A stretch of 64,000 bases of DNA. Origin: Rhizoclosmatium globosum. Taxonomy: Eukaryota; Chytridiomycota; Chytridiomycetes; Chytridiales; Chytriomycetaceae. The notes beneath the pieces were generated by a model, which worked only from the letters and a program-made list of their open reading frames with translations, was not told the origin of the DNA and did no database searches. Positions 21,449-34,220 of the stretch are shown here, in pieces. Position numbers and translations under genes: made by a program. The stretch lies in assembly GCA_002104985.1 (NCBI GenBank), contig MCGO01000143.1:34266-98265 (forward strand). Direction: 5' to 3'. Each line of letters begins with the position of its first letter. Position 1 is the stretch's first letter.

Positions 21449-24148
21449 TTACAAATAGAGAAGGTGTTTAGACTTTGAGATACGAAAAGGAGGAGGTCCA
21501 AAGGTAGTGACCCTCTCAATCTGGAACAAAGCGAGTGTAAAGGTGACCTTGGCAGGTGGTTCTCTGTCAGGGTCATCAAATGGACTACCTCTGACAGTCT
21601 TGATGATAAAGTGAGCGTCACCCATGAGATTCTTTCCAACTGCTTCAAGTGCATGTGCGGGAGTCAGAATCTTGACATCCTGTCTCTCATTCATTGCAAT
21701 GCACGGAACCTTGTCATAGTCAGCATTGTTTGACTGCCAGTAGAAGCCCTGGTGCAAGGTTCCAAAGCTCTTATCGTTGATGGACAACCCATGGACATGC
21801 ATAATGAAGTCCCTGACCGCATTACCGATATCTTCCGGGATTCCAACGGACAGATAATCCCTGCCATAGATATTCTGATTCTCTCTGTTCTTGGGCAGCT
21901 TCCCCACACATTCCCGATACTCCATCACGGCGCCCTTGACGAGTATTCCTTCAAAGACACTGAAGTCCTCGAACATTGTTCCCGCCGTTGCCAAGCTGAC
22001 GTGTCTGTGTTCTTGGTTTAATTTGTGCGTCAAATCCGTCTCGTCGCTCAGGACAATCCACATTGGCGGCGACTGCGGCGGGTGCTTGAACTGGATCAGG
22101 CCGTCGTCGATGCCTTCGCTCAGGAGCCCGGCCTTCAACTTTGCGGCGGTTGCGTACGCCTGCGTCCCAAAGGTGACTGTTTTTGTCGATGGTTCGTACG
22201 TGAATGGCGACGTGTCTTTGGCGTGCGGGATGCACTTGTAGCCGTCCTTTGCCACGTTGAGTTTGTACGGCAGTGCTCCGACTCCTTCTCCTTCGTTGAT
22301 GTTGTACTGATACTTCTTGCTTTCGTGGATTATTACGTTCCAAGGCGACAGTGCATCCGTGGAACTTGAAGGCGGGATTACTCCCTCAAAATAAGCCGGT
22401 ACGAATACACCGTTGATCCAAGGCATCTGTTCTTTCGAAAAGGGGTGCTTTTTTTTTTGAGCCACCCGCCCAAAAAACGACTTTGCTTCCTTCGACAATC
22501 GTTTACTGAAAAAGGAAAAGAAGTAAAGTCCCACATTGAGATCAATTGATTCTTCGCCAAAGATTATACCGCCATTTCAACTCCTCAGGCCCATGAGACT
22601 CCAAACTCGGAGACAGCTTTGCTTCTTCATACCTCTTCAACAGCGGGAAAATCATGGAATCAGCGCGTTTCTTGCTATTCCCGTACAGCATAAGCGCGAC
22701 CTGTAATGCGTGGAACTGAAGTTTACTTTCTGGATTCACGCCCTCTGGGTTGGCGGTCATGAAAATCAAGTTTCGCTTTTGCGGTTGTGGGTGTTGTATT
22801 GACGAGGGCGACAAAGTGTTGAAACAACCAGCAGGTCCACGGTGAGGCTGATCGCCCAGGAATATAATCATAGAACCAGGCTTAAGACCTGTATTCGCAA
22901 TTAAGACTTTTGCAAATTGTATAGAAAACTCCTCTCACCCGTACTTTTCATCGGACGCGCCAAGTGTTCCAACGACGCATACGAAAACCGGTCTTGATCC
23001 ATCAAAAGAAACTTGAATTTCGCTTCAATCTTTTCCCTCGTTTCCGGATTTCGAAGTTGCTCATCGGAGAGGTAATCCGACCTGCTCAAGTCCTGCGTGA
23101 AAGGCGGGCCGAGTACCGAGCGAGGCAGGAACTCTGTCGAGCTGCAAAGGTCTCCTACATTGAATAGTGCGCGTACACTTGTGCTGAAGAGGGCGTCACA
23201 GTGCCACGCTTGTTTCGTCTTGTCATGTGTTGGTTTCGAGAGTAATGCAGCGTCCTTGTGGACCTGCATATTCTTGTCTGGAAATGCAGATTGAGATACA
23301 CGTTCCAGCACATTTTCAATGGCAGAGAAGAGCGTGCGATATCCAGCGGCTCGTTTGTTGATGGTGGATTGAGTGGTGTTGCCTTGGATCTTTTCTGCTG
23401 TTGAGCGCTTCGTTGCAGGTTGCATCATTTCTTGCAAGACAAGGCATTCTCGAGCTGTGAGAATGTTTTCAATGTACACTGCTCCGTATTCCAACAATTT
23501 TGACGCGGCTGCTTGAGTAACGTTATCGATATGATCTTGATTCCAGTCTATACAGCATCGCCCTCCTTCGAAATCTGATTCCGAAGACTGTTGTTCATGA
23601 TTGTCCTTCAATTCAACAGATCTGTTTTGAAGATGCGAATCGGAAGCAGAGCCAAAACTAGATCTGTAACTGTTATTGAACGAGGTTCCTTTTAGTGTAG
23701 TAGTTTCTTGATCGCTTTCGTAGCCATTTGAGGTTAAATGCAAACAAGTGCACCATGGATTGAGTTGATCCTTTTCGTCGTCTGAATACGAAATCGAAGC
23801 AGATCGTTGTCGCTTTCTAGTTGTTGAAGAAGGAGAAGAAGGAGAAGAAGATGACCAGAGAGTGTTTGTTGAACTTGTTTGATCAGACTGGGTCTGGCCC
23901 TCGAACGAGTGTACTTGATCACACGAACCTTCCTGAACCACTTTGTTATCAAGTCCAAGCTCATGTTCAAAGTCCGCAGGTTCAGGTGATTCAGATGCTG
24001 TGTGCCTGGTAGACAGTGCATCACCAACTGTGCTTGTATACAGTCCAAGAAGTGCTTCAATTTGCGCTTTCTGGGCCGCAATTAAATCATTCTGTTCAGC
24101 GATTTGAGACAGAAGAGACTGTGACTGGGTGTGGTTCAATCCTTGCAT
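21449..24148 (-). CDS. 2-oxoglutarate/Fe(II) dioxygenase-like protein with unknown C-terminal domain, 861 aa
   Basis: Exons 22939-24148, 22570-22888 and 21449-22505 join in frame to 861 aa. Residues 1-45 are a Gln-rich helix, then a Ser-rich disordered region to about residue 180. The next part looks like a double-stranded beta-helix dioxygenase: LLEYGAVYIENIL, an iron-binding H-x-D in KQAWHCDALF, and after a spacer LKPGSMIIFLGDQPHRGP followed by KRNLIFMTA, which supplies the distal His and a candidate 2-oxoglutarate-binding Arg. The last roughly 350 residues (from KEQMPWINGVFVPAYF) match nothing I recognise. They are joined by a 64-nt intron with consensus ends and correct phase, but could be a separate gene if that intron is not real. 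Substrate unknown; this arrangement recalls protein or nucleic-acid hydroxylases only in the H-D-H-R pattern. Confidence 0.6.
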
Positions 24149-24261
24149 TTCAACGTTATTTATTTATTTTCACAAGAAGATTAAAAGAAGAACTTAAAAG
24201 AAATCGTTTTAAAAATCAAAACTTTATTTTAAAAGTTTCTATGCCAATTATGGGGGGGACC

Positions 24262-27200
24262 CTATTTACGAGCCATTTCCATCAAATAATCATACTCTCC
24301 AGAATCCTTACACATGTTTTGGAAGATTCCTTCCTGTTGCATCAACTCCAGCGGTGTACCAAACTGGGCAACACGTCCCTTCTCCAACACCAAGATTTTA
24401 TCATAATCACATACAGTTCTCAAACGGTGTGCAATGACCAAGAGCGTCTTGCCAGCAAACGAAGGTCCTCGCATAGCCAACTGAATATTCGCATCAGTCT
24501 CGTTATCCACAGACGCAGTAGCTTCGTCAAAGACAGTCAAAGTACTGGACTTCAAAAGAGCACGGGCAAGACACAATAGCTGTCGTTGTCCTTGAGAAAA
24601 GTTGTTTCCTCCTTCTGCTACAGCTGCTTCCAGAGTAACTCCAGTTCTTGTAGACTCAGACATTTCAGAGGCTGTTTCGTCAAGTGTTGCCTCGCTGTTG
24701 CTCTTTTCCATCTTTCCACCACTAGTCTCCTTTGATGATAGAGACTGCATACTCTCCAAGAAGCGAACCTGCTTCAACGATGTCCACAGTGTAGCATCAT
24801 CGTACTCATTGAATGGATCAAGGTTGGATCGAATGGTTCCAGCAAAGAGGATTGGGTCTTGAGGAATCATTGTAATCTTGGACCGCAAGTCAAATAATCC
24901 CAACGTGGAAATATCAATGCCATCGATAGAAATAGTTCCCTGGCTTGGTTCGACGATACGGAACAACGACAGAGACAAAGAAGACTTTCCAGCTCCAGTA
25001 CGCCCAACAATTCCAACCTTCTCTCCACCTTGAACTTGGAACGAAACATCCGACAAAACAGCAGGCTGATCTGGCGCATACCTCATCTCCAACCCTTGTA
25101 CAGACAAGCTTCCCTTTGAAGGCCAGTTTGATGGTGGCCTACTTCCTTCAATCACAGCTGGCCTCTCCTGCTCGATTTCACTATACTCCGCGACTCTCTC
25201 CACAGCATTCATGTTCATTTCAAGCTGCGCCTGGATACGCACAATCCAGACCAAATAGTCCGTCAAACTCAACGTCCACGTCAAACTCAGCCCTGCAAGT
25301 CCAGCACCAATTACATCGCGCATAGCGACTGTACCCACAGCGGAAATCAGGATGACCAAACTTGCGATTGTGGAGATACGGGTTCCGAACCAACGGTTTG
25401 CGGCCCACATGTAGAAGAAGGCGCGGTGGTTGGTGTCGACACGGTCCAGGTTTTCAGTCATGAAGCGTTGTTCGGATCCGTAGGCACGGATGGTCGAGAC
25501 ACCAACAAGGGTTTCACTGAACATGGAGTAAATGGGGCTTCGGGTTGATGAATCGAGTCTCTTGATTTCTCGCTGGGTTGCGAGGAATTTGGAAGAGACT
25601 GAGTAGTAGATGAAGAGGATAGGGAAGAGGGTGATGAGGAATGTAGGAGTGACGGCAACAACGACAGATAGGACAGCGAGTGCGTCAAAGATTGTTCCAA
25701 TAAACTCTTCAAAGTTACGCATGACTCCGTTGTCAATGACAGAGATATCCTTGGTGGCTCTGAGCGTGGAAGTTAGTTTGAAATTCGGTTGATATCTTGA
25801 CAGCACATACCTGTTGAGAATACGACCAATAGGTGTAGTGTCGAAGAAACGCATTGGGGCATAAATAATTCTCTCAATCAAGACAGAGTGGAACTTCTTG
25901 GATGCGCGGTAGGATCCCCAAGATCGAACGGCGAAAGCTGTAAACCAAAGGTAAGACTTACAAAACACCTCAGAGTAGATATTCAAAACTCACCAGTTAA
26001 GAAAGCACAGACCCAAACGCAACTAATCAAAGCATAGATGCGAATGTAATAGTCCACATCGACACCAGTTTCGCCAACATTCAAGACATTCATGGCACTA
26101 GTTTGAACAGACGCCTGCAAAACTCCAAACATACTCTTTGACGAAACCAAAGCATCAGTCCAACCAACACCCTGGTTCATAGCCAAAGAACCAAACATAG
26201 CTCCACCACCAAGAGTCGTTGTTCCATTACCCTTCACAGATTCATATGCATCAGCCCACAACTTGAGCCAGTAATCGTTGAAAATCATGATTCCACGGTC
26301 AGAAGCGTTGAAAAGCATCAACAGTCCCAAGAAGATAATACCACCAGCACGACCCAGGTACAAAGCATAATACTTAAGCTTCGTAGCGCCAGTAGCGTTC
26401 GCCTCTGTATCAATAAGCTTCGCACTCTCAGCAGTCTTTCCATTCGCATAATCCTTCAATGCAGCAACATCCACTTCCTCCATAACGTCACTCTCCTCTT
26501 CATCACTCGAATCAGAATCCTGTGCAAACACAGTGTTTAACGAGCTACTACTCGCCTTCTTCTCCAACTCTCCACTTCCGTCACCAGATTCAACACCAAC
26601 AACAACAGCAACACCGGGAATCCGAACAACATCTCTCACAGGTCCAGCACCAAGCAACGATCCACTCGACACAGCAACCATGTACTTGACCTGCTTTCCT
26701 CTCAACACCAACCCAGTCGCATGCGTGACGAGAACTCTCGTACGTCCCTTCAAAAGCGGTCCACAAATCGCCTTCTCAAACAACCACTTTGCAGTTGGAG
26801 CGTCAACAGCAGAAAGTGGGTCATCCAACAGAATAACACTGGCTGAGGAATAAACAGCACGAGCAAGACTGACACGTTGCTTCTGTCCTCCAGAGAGGTT
26901 AATTCCCTTCTCTCCAATCTCAGTCAAATCTCCGGCTTCAAGCGTCTCCAAGTCCTTAACGAGAGCACATGCTTTGATGACTTGGTCGTATCGAACAGCG
27001 TCGTATGGTTCGCCAAAGAGGATATTGTTTCGGATGGTTTCGTTTTGGAGCCATGAGGTTTGGGCAACGTAGGCGACACTTGCAGGAAGGTGTGAGGATC
27101 CTTGGAGACGTTTCATTTCACCGAGAAGGGCTTGGAGGAGAGACGATTTTCCAGATCCTATATATCTTGTAAGTAAAGAAAGTGGAGAAAGACTTGTAAA

Positions 27201-29377
27201 GCAGAGTTCTCACCAGTTGGGCCTACAATGACACTCAAAGCGCCAACAGGGAAGTTCACATTCAAATCCCGAAGCGTGAAAGCAGTGTTGACAGCAGAAA
27301 CAGTTGCATTCATAGTCGACAAGGAAGTGCTCGAAGCACTCGCAGCCAGCAAAGGAGTCCGTTCGGTAGCTTCTTCCACCTTGACAGCCTTTTCATCTCC
27401 AGAATACCACTTATACCAACCCGCCTTAAACCCAATCGCAACGTCACCCTCCGAATCCGCCTGCTTCTTTCCTTCAACATCAACATACTTTTCCAATTCT
27501 TCCTGATCCAAAAACTTTGTAATACGGCGGAACGCAACCTTCAACTGGAACACGTCGCTGATGATGTATGGCAACACCATAAGTGGGATACGTAAACTGT
27601 TGAAGAGGGAGAGACATGTGAAAGCAAGTTGGGCGTCGAGTTCTTTTCCCGCGACTTTCGTGAGGGTTGTTAGGGTGACGAAGGAGACAATGAGAGGAGT
27701 CATGAGCCAGATGAATGTGTTTGCTGCACCGTTGAGGTACATTTCAATCAAGGTACGCATTTCCTTGTCTCGTGCTTGATTGATTTTCTCGAGGAACTTC
27801 TTTTCCCAAGCAAAGTACTACAAAGGATATTAGGAAAACAAAGAAAGTGGAAAGAGGAGTGAATAATTACCTTGATGATACGAATTCCTTGCAACACTTC
27901 ATTCACAACATTGGTACGTCCATCTTTAGCAGCCATCAACTTTTCATAGACTCGAATATTCCATTTCGAATTCCAGTAAGTCAATGGCAACGAAAACACC
28001 ATGACAGCTAATCCAGCAAGTGCAGGCCAGCCAACAACATACAACAATCCAGCAACAGCCGACGCAATATGAAGCGGCATCAACACAATATCATACAACT
28101 CAGGCAACGAGTCACGAATCGTTTCCGCATCTGTACTCATCAACGAAACAATCTTTCCAACGCTCGCATCATCTTCTTCGTCTTCCCCTTCCTTTCCTTC
28201 ATTCTCCTTTTTCTCCCCAGAATCCGCACCGCCACTCGGAATTCGCTTCAAAGATTTACAATAAATCTCATTCACAAGGACAGCCTTGATTCTAATCGAC
28301 ATCTTTCGGGCCATGTGCCATGCATGGTTATCACATAACGCTCTCAGTCCCGTAACCGCACCAAACGCAATAGCAAACAGAAAGACAGGCACGCCAGGAA
28401 CAGGATCCTGGATATACCCCGTGATTCTGTATAAAAAGTACGGCCCGGCAAGACCAAACAGCGTTGACGCCGTAGCAATCACAAACTGAACAGAAAAAGC
28501 ACTGGACTCCGAGGCAAGAAGTGCAAGCCACAGTTTCGAGTACCGTTGTTTAAACTCCTTAAACCGGTGCACGGCAGTGCTAGCGCGTTCCGGGTCCGGC
28601 AGTGCAGGCAGGTCTTCAAGCTTCAACGGCCGTCTGGAACCTTCGCGCATAAGCGGATTCATCCACGTGAAATACAGGACTTCAAAGAACTTCCCGCCCT
28701 TGAATGCGGATTCTGGTTCTGGGGGAGGAATCATGGCTCCGCGGGTGCGTGTTGCGTCGTTTGTGGATTGGATTGACACGTCGAGGAAAGTGAAGTGGGA
28801 GTAGAAAAGGGTTGAGAGGAGGGCGAGGGATGCGAGGAGGGACAGGGCACGTGTTGGTGTGATGGGCATTGTGGCTGACACAATCAAGTCAACTGGGACA
28901 AGGAAACAACCAAAAATAAGTGGCACTTTGGGGGCTAGTAGGGCTCCGAAGAGTGCTACTAGCTCAAATATGATTGGTAGAAGGTCCAAGAGGGGGGTCT
29001 TGGAGGTTGTTGACAGCGCTATCAGTTGGCCTGCTTGCACTGCACAGGCAAGTCCAAGCAGACTGTAGGTAAGCCAAGGATTGGTAACAGTAATAGCCTC
29101 AGTTTCAGTAGGTTCATTAGTCTCGGTTGAAGGAAGAAGGGGCGAGGTTTCGTCTAACAGAATGGTCAGCGGTTGATTGGTAATGCTGTCAAACAAGCAC
29201 TCTACCATTTCGTGCAGTACTCCTTCTCGATGATTTGCCCTTCAATAATAGACTCAATACAAATGCAGACAGACACGCTGCCAGCACAGTAGCAGTAACC
29301 CGAACGTCCATTCCACGTTTCAGAAGATCTTTTTCAGATTTTCCCCAAAAACAAAGAGAAAGTGATATCGCCACCAT
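24262..29377 (-). CDS. Full-length MRP/ABCC-type ABC transporter, 1615 aa
   Basis: Six exons, 29206-29377, 27871-29153, 27214-27817, 25994-27157, 25811-25937 and 24262-25759, join exactly to 1615 aa. The 52-nt first intron hides the fifth helix of an N-terminal TMD0, giving the architecture TMD0-L0-TMD1-NBD1-TMD2-NBD2. NBD1 has Walker A GPTGSGKSS, signature LSGGQKQR and LLDDPLSAVD. NBD2 has GRTGAGKSS, the variant signature FSQGQRQLLCLARALL and VFDEATASVD. The L0 linker and entry to TMD1 show FFEVLYFTWMNPLM. MRP proteins export organic anions, glutathione conjugates or metals, or load them into vacuoles; the substrate cannot be told here. A Ser/Glu-rich insert of about 45 residues lies between the Q-loop and signature of NBD2 and may be a phospho-regulatory loop. 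The promoter is shared with the divergent glycosyltransferase at 29675. Confidence 0.95.
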
Positions 29378-29674
29378 TTTGGGCTTGGCTCAACTTGACC
29401 ACACTCTCCCAGAAACTTGACCTCTCCTTTGTGATTTGCAGCATGCATGAGGATTTCCAATAATCAGCAAAGCAGGTTTGTAACAGCTTGGAAAGAAAAA
29501 ACAGGGGTGGAAGTTATGCACTGCAATTCAAATCACGATAATTATTAGTTTCAATAAAAAAGGATAGAAAAAGAGAAGACATCTTTCTCTTTCTCGTTCA
29601 TTGAGAAGAGTGGGATAAGCCCCTTGTACTTTTTTGCATCTATTTTTAGACCAGTTTCTCCGTTGAATTGAGCG
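29378..29674. promoter_or_regulatory. Bidirectional promoter region (ABCC / glycosyltransferase)
   Basis: A 297-bp gap separates two divergent start codons. It is AT-rich around 29528-29570 with no ORF support. I could not identify a specific operator. Confidence 0.4.
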
Positions 29675-31785
29675 ATGAATCCAACGAACCAACGCACATT
29701 TCAGATTGTAGTCGCAGTGACAATTCTGGCACTTTGTCTTTTGTTTGTTGAACTTGGAATTCTGAGCTCCAAAGACAAGATCCACGAGACAACTGCTTCT
29801 GATTCAACTGGAACATCAACAACAAGTGGTATAAGTGCATTCAAAGTTGGGTGTGATCTGGACCAGCCGCCACCACCACTACCACAACTACTGCCAAACC
29901 AAGAAACAGAGTTTACTTTGAAGGTGCAACTGAGTCCATCGCTCGAGCTGCGGCCGCTGCGATCGAAGGATGCTGTCATTACCCTCTTTGATCCAGAGAC
30001 AGCTCAGCTTGATGCATTCGATACACACCTTGCCGATGCTCTTCTGCTTGCTTATTCATTCAATTCAAGGTCGTCTCTGTCTCCTTCTCAAAAGAAGGTC
30101 GAGGTTATTGTTGCCCACGTGAACCCTTTAAATCAGATGCAAAAGAAAGCATTCGAAGATGTCGGCGCTCGCCTTCTCTCTTTGCCGCCAATCTCAGCTT
30201 TCCTGCCAGTGGCATCATTGCATTCACATTCATCAAATTCATCAAATTCATCAACACTCAATTCATTAAACTTGGAGCAAGAGGAGGATTCTCATAAACC
30301 GTGTCCAAATCATGTGTGCTGGTCAAAGTTGTTCCTGTTTGGCCTGGACTCTATTTTCGATTCGATTCTGTACTTGGATTCGTCAGTCGTTGTATCTCCT
30401 CTCTTTAATGCTTCAGCCCTCTTTGACCTGGCGAGTCAAGACCCAGGCTTTTTTGGTGCTGTTCCCTCTTTTGGTCTTGGGAAATCATTCCTCGACTCAT
30501 CCGTTCTCCTCTTCAATCCATCCACAAACCGTATGAACTGGATCTTGAACTCCCTCACACCCAATCACCTCACAGACTACTACAGAGATCAATCCTTCCT
30601 CACATCCTACTTCTCCACCATCCCCTGCTCTTCATCTTCCCCCATCCCATACACACCCCTCCCAGACTCCTACAACCTCCAACATGCAACAATCCGCCCC
30701 CACGCCCTCTCAAAATCCTCATTCATAATCCCACACTCTTTCTGGACAACAGAAACAAGCCCCCTCTCCCCCTTAGCACCCATCCACAAATACTGGAAAT
30801 CACAAATCTATTCTCTCTACACCTACCAATCCAAACACCTCCCATACACAACCCTCGCCCCAATCCCTTCCTCGTTCAAAGACCTCTCCCTCATGGTCCG
30901 TGCAAACACATTCACACACACGTTCGCAATCTTGACCATCATGTCGCGAGACTCGGACGCCAAAATCTTGAACAGGACGATGGGGAACCGTGCGAGGTTT
31001 TGTAAATTGCATCCGGAGGTCTCGCATGTGCTTGTGCAGGATGTTGTAGCGAGGAATGCGGTGTGGCAGAAGGCGTGGAGTGTTGAGGATTTGATCTTGG
31101 GGGAGGAGAGTGCGACGAAGAAGAAGAAGGTGGATTGGATTTGGCTTTTGGATGGGCGGGATGCTATGATCAGTTGAGTATTTTGTTTTTTACAAATGTT
31201 TGAGGGTGAGAGAGTGAGTGAGCGAGTGACTGAGAGACGACGGGACTGCCAAGAATCCCTCAAACATCCCAACTAAATAATATACCATAACAGTGAATGG
31301 CGACGCAGAACTCCGCGCCATCATGGCCTCCTTCATTCTCGCACGTCCACCCATACTTCAACCAAAAACCGATATTATAATAGCCCACGACAAACATGCC
31401 ATGAACGCCGGTTCCTTCTTTATCCGCAACAGCCACTGGACACGTACCGAGTTCCTACCCACATGGAAATCATATGCAAACCATACAGAGGAGGAACATC
31501 GAGAACATGTTTGGCAGGAGCAGTGGGCTATTATTCATATGCATGAAAAGAACATAACAGGAACTAAGGATCATTTGGTGTCGATTGAGCAGGAGAGACA
31601 GAATTTGATTAATGCAGTTACAGATGTAAGATTTATGCAAATCAATTTTAAGGGACTTCTAATCGTTTTAATATATTTAGGAGCCGGGAATGTATAAACC
31701 TGGCGACTTGATTGTACATGCACCTGGGAATGGGTACAATGGAGTCAACTGGTTCCTCGAGCATTACAAGTACAAAGAAGTGTAA
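29675..31785 (+). CDS. Putative double glycosyltransferase (GT8-like plus GT34-like), 644 aa
   Basis: Exons 29675-31172, 31294-31625 and 31681-31785 join exactly to 644 aa. Residues 8-30 are a signal-anchor helix (IVVAVTILALCLLFVELGIL), so a type II Golgi membrane protein is expected. Residues 90-390 look GT8/glycogenin-like (VITLFDPETAQLDAF, KLFLFGLDSIFDSILYLDSS, FFGAVPSF, LLFNPSTNRMNWIL). Residues 410-644 look GT34-like, as in fungal alpha-mannosyl/galactosyl transferases (WIWLLDGRDAMIMN, HAMNAGSFFIRNSHW, WQEQWAIIHM, GDLIVHAPGNG). Both metal-binding sites deviate: the first reads LYLDSS rather than DxD, the second DGRD. Roles in protein or cell-wall glycosylation are inferred. The N-terminal assignment is weaker than the C-terminal one. 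Confidence 0.75.
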
Positions 31786-31908
31786 CGAAATATCTATGTT
31801 GGGAAATAAAGTTATTGTAAGAAAGTGGTGCGATAAGAGTGACGTCGAGAAAATGGAGATATAACTTCCCATTTAAATTCGTTCCAATCTCCCTCCCTTT
31901 TCTCCAGC

Positions 31909-33868
31909 ATGAGTGTGAGCACTACCAAGTCCTCTCTTCTCCATTCCTTCACGACAACCATCTAATGTAACACGTACTTGATAGTTTTGTGGAACCAGTG
32001 CTCAAGACGCATTATCCAACTGCTCATGGGACACTATCTGCTACTCACAGCCTGAATGCACTGGACGGGGACAATGCATAACCCTCAATCCACTGCCACT
32101 CCGATGCGATCCAAATGGAGGTGTCATTACAGACCATCCACAACCACCACCACCACTGCCACCTGTTGCAACTACCACTGCCGCACTTGGACGTACCACT
32201 ACTGCACCACCTCCCACTGTCCCTACTTCTGTGGCACCACCTCCTCCACAGCCAGTTCCAGCTGCACCTTCAACCACCGCTGCAATTGCACCTCCTCCAC
32301 CAGTCAATAATGGTGGTACTTCAAACGGAGGCTCAAACAGTAACACGGGCGGCAACAACGGCGGAAGTCCAGGAAACCAAGGTACACATCCACTTCACAT
32401 AATAATCGATTGAGTGGAGGAGAAGGCAGGGAAAGCAGGGAAAGCACTGAAATAACCACACCACTTCAAATAGGCTCTCCAACAAACAACAACCAAAACC
32501 CAAATCCAGCGAATCCAACAAACAATAATACCCCTCAAATGACAATCGTGGCTGAAACACAAGTGACAAAAGTTGCTGTGACGACCGTGATTGATGGAAC
32601 ACCCGTTGTTCAATTAGTCGATAAGGTTGTTACAGTCACGGTGGCGGTACCTGTCGGACAACAGAAGGAAAGCAGTGGGACTTCTATGGCTCTTATTATC
32701 GGTGTCGGGGTTGGGCTTGTGGGACTTTTCAGTCTTATCGTTGCAGGATTGTTCATGTATAGAAATAAGCGGAAGAAGCAACAGCAAGAAGAAGAGGAGC
32801 TCATTCTTAGAGCTAAATCCGTCGCGGAATGTGAGTTGATTTGATTTGTTTGAAGTTGTGGCACTAAAACTTGAGGCTCAAGCTGAAGACACTTTGCAAC
32901 CGCCTTTACAACGCATGGAAACATCGGCTACGTATAACACGGGAATACAAAGAATGGATACTTTTGCGAGTTATAATGCGGTGACGAGGAGGCCAACTGG
33001 ATTCCTCTCGGAAGTTCCAGTCAAGAACAACGGCATCTTCGATTTATACGGACCTGCCATTACCACCACACCAACTATACTTCATGACTCTGAATTCGAA
33101 CAAGCACCTCCAGTATACAGCGAAGTCCCAGTTCCCACAGAAGCACTCCCACGAACCCCTTCAGAAATTTACAAACTGGGCACTGGTACCACACCAACAA
33201 AAGAAGACAACCTCCCATCACGAACAAACTCAGGCCGTCTCCCACGCGGTCCACCTTCCAACGCCTCCGCACCTCGCCACGAATCCGCTCCATCATCTCC
33301 CGACAAAAAGAGTCCCAATCACGATTCCTCATCTCAACCAAACGTTTTCTCGGCGATAAACTCTGCAGCTGCACAAACCACCACCAACGTACACGACATG
33401 GATACCAAGAAACCAACTGGAAACCAACGAACTTCCCTCACACTCTTATTCCTCCACAACACATCCACCGCCCCCTCTGCCACGCCGTCAGATCCCGTAA
33501 CAAGAAACCTCGAATCCGCAATCAAATCCGCAATCATCGATCGCGTGGGAACTTCACTCCCCGTTTGGACACATAGAACAAGTGTAGACAGTTCCGTTCC
33601 AGACATGTCACGAATAGATTGGATCATACTCGTTCTCAGCAAGAATTCCGATGCAAGTGAACGGAAGGGTCTTGAACGGTGGCGTGAGGTTGCCGGGTCG
33701 AAGCTTGTTCCTGTGATGTATGATGTAATGACGATTGGGGAGATTGAGGCACGTGAAGATGTCGGCGGCGTTCCTGTTATTTTAGTTTCAGGAGAGGACT
33801 ATTCTCTTTGCGTGACGAGGGGGAATCAAGAGACTGTGGAAGGGTTGACGGATCGGTTGCTTTCATGA
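31909..33868 (+). CDS. Single-pass receptor-like protein with Cys-rich ectodomain and TIR-like tail, 581 aa
   Basis: Exons 31909-31914 (6 nt), 31985-32381, 32474-32830 and 32883-33868 join exactly to 581 aa. The N-terminus MSFCGTSAQDALSNCSW opens a six-cysteine module (Cys pattern FCG, CS, C, C, C-I-T-L, C) followed by a Pro/Thr-rich stalk. A transmembrane helix (MALIIGVGVGLVGLFSLIVA) is followed by RNKRKK, placing the rest inside the cell. The cytoplasmic part is disordered to about residue 430, then folds into a 140-residue domain with IDWIILVLSKNSDASERK, GLERWREVAG, KLVPVMYDV and GGVPVILVSGEDYS. The beta/alpha pattern is suggestive of a TIR/SEFIR-type signalling fold; this is inference. 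There is no cleavable signal peptide, as in the sister gene at 39183-40289, which has the same ectodomain but an SH3 tail. Confidence 0.75.
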
Positions 33869-34220
33869 TTTTTTAGATGTATCTCATTTATCGACTCTTA
33901 GAACTTTTGTAATAATAGATTTCGTTTCGTTTTACAGTGGTAAATTAACAAGTAGATTTGGTTTGGTTTCTGGGTTCGCGAGGAGGGAGATCCAAGAGAA
34001 CCTAAGGGTTGACTAATAATACTATGAAGTATTTGCGTTAATGAGTCAAACGTGGACTGCACCACAAGTCATCTCAAGTCCTTGAGAGGAAGGTTACGAT
34101 CTTGATTGTCATGATCTGCTCGTGAATTGATGTAAGGAGATTCATACCACAGGTCTTATATGAACAGGAAGCAGGCAAACGGTCAAAATGGTTTATTCAC
34201 GACTCGCGATTTAGTTTCAA
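33869..34220. other. Intergenic region, nothing recognised
   Basis: This is a 352-bp convergent gap of AT-rich sequence. I see no ORF, RNA gene or repeat in it. Confidence 0.5.

Noticed and set aside
31985..32413. Collagen-like or adhesin identity for the Pro/Thr-rich stalk
   Set aside because: No Gly-x-y periodicity and no adhesin repeat; it reads as a simple glycosylated stalk before a transmembrane helix.
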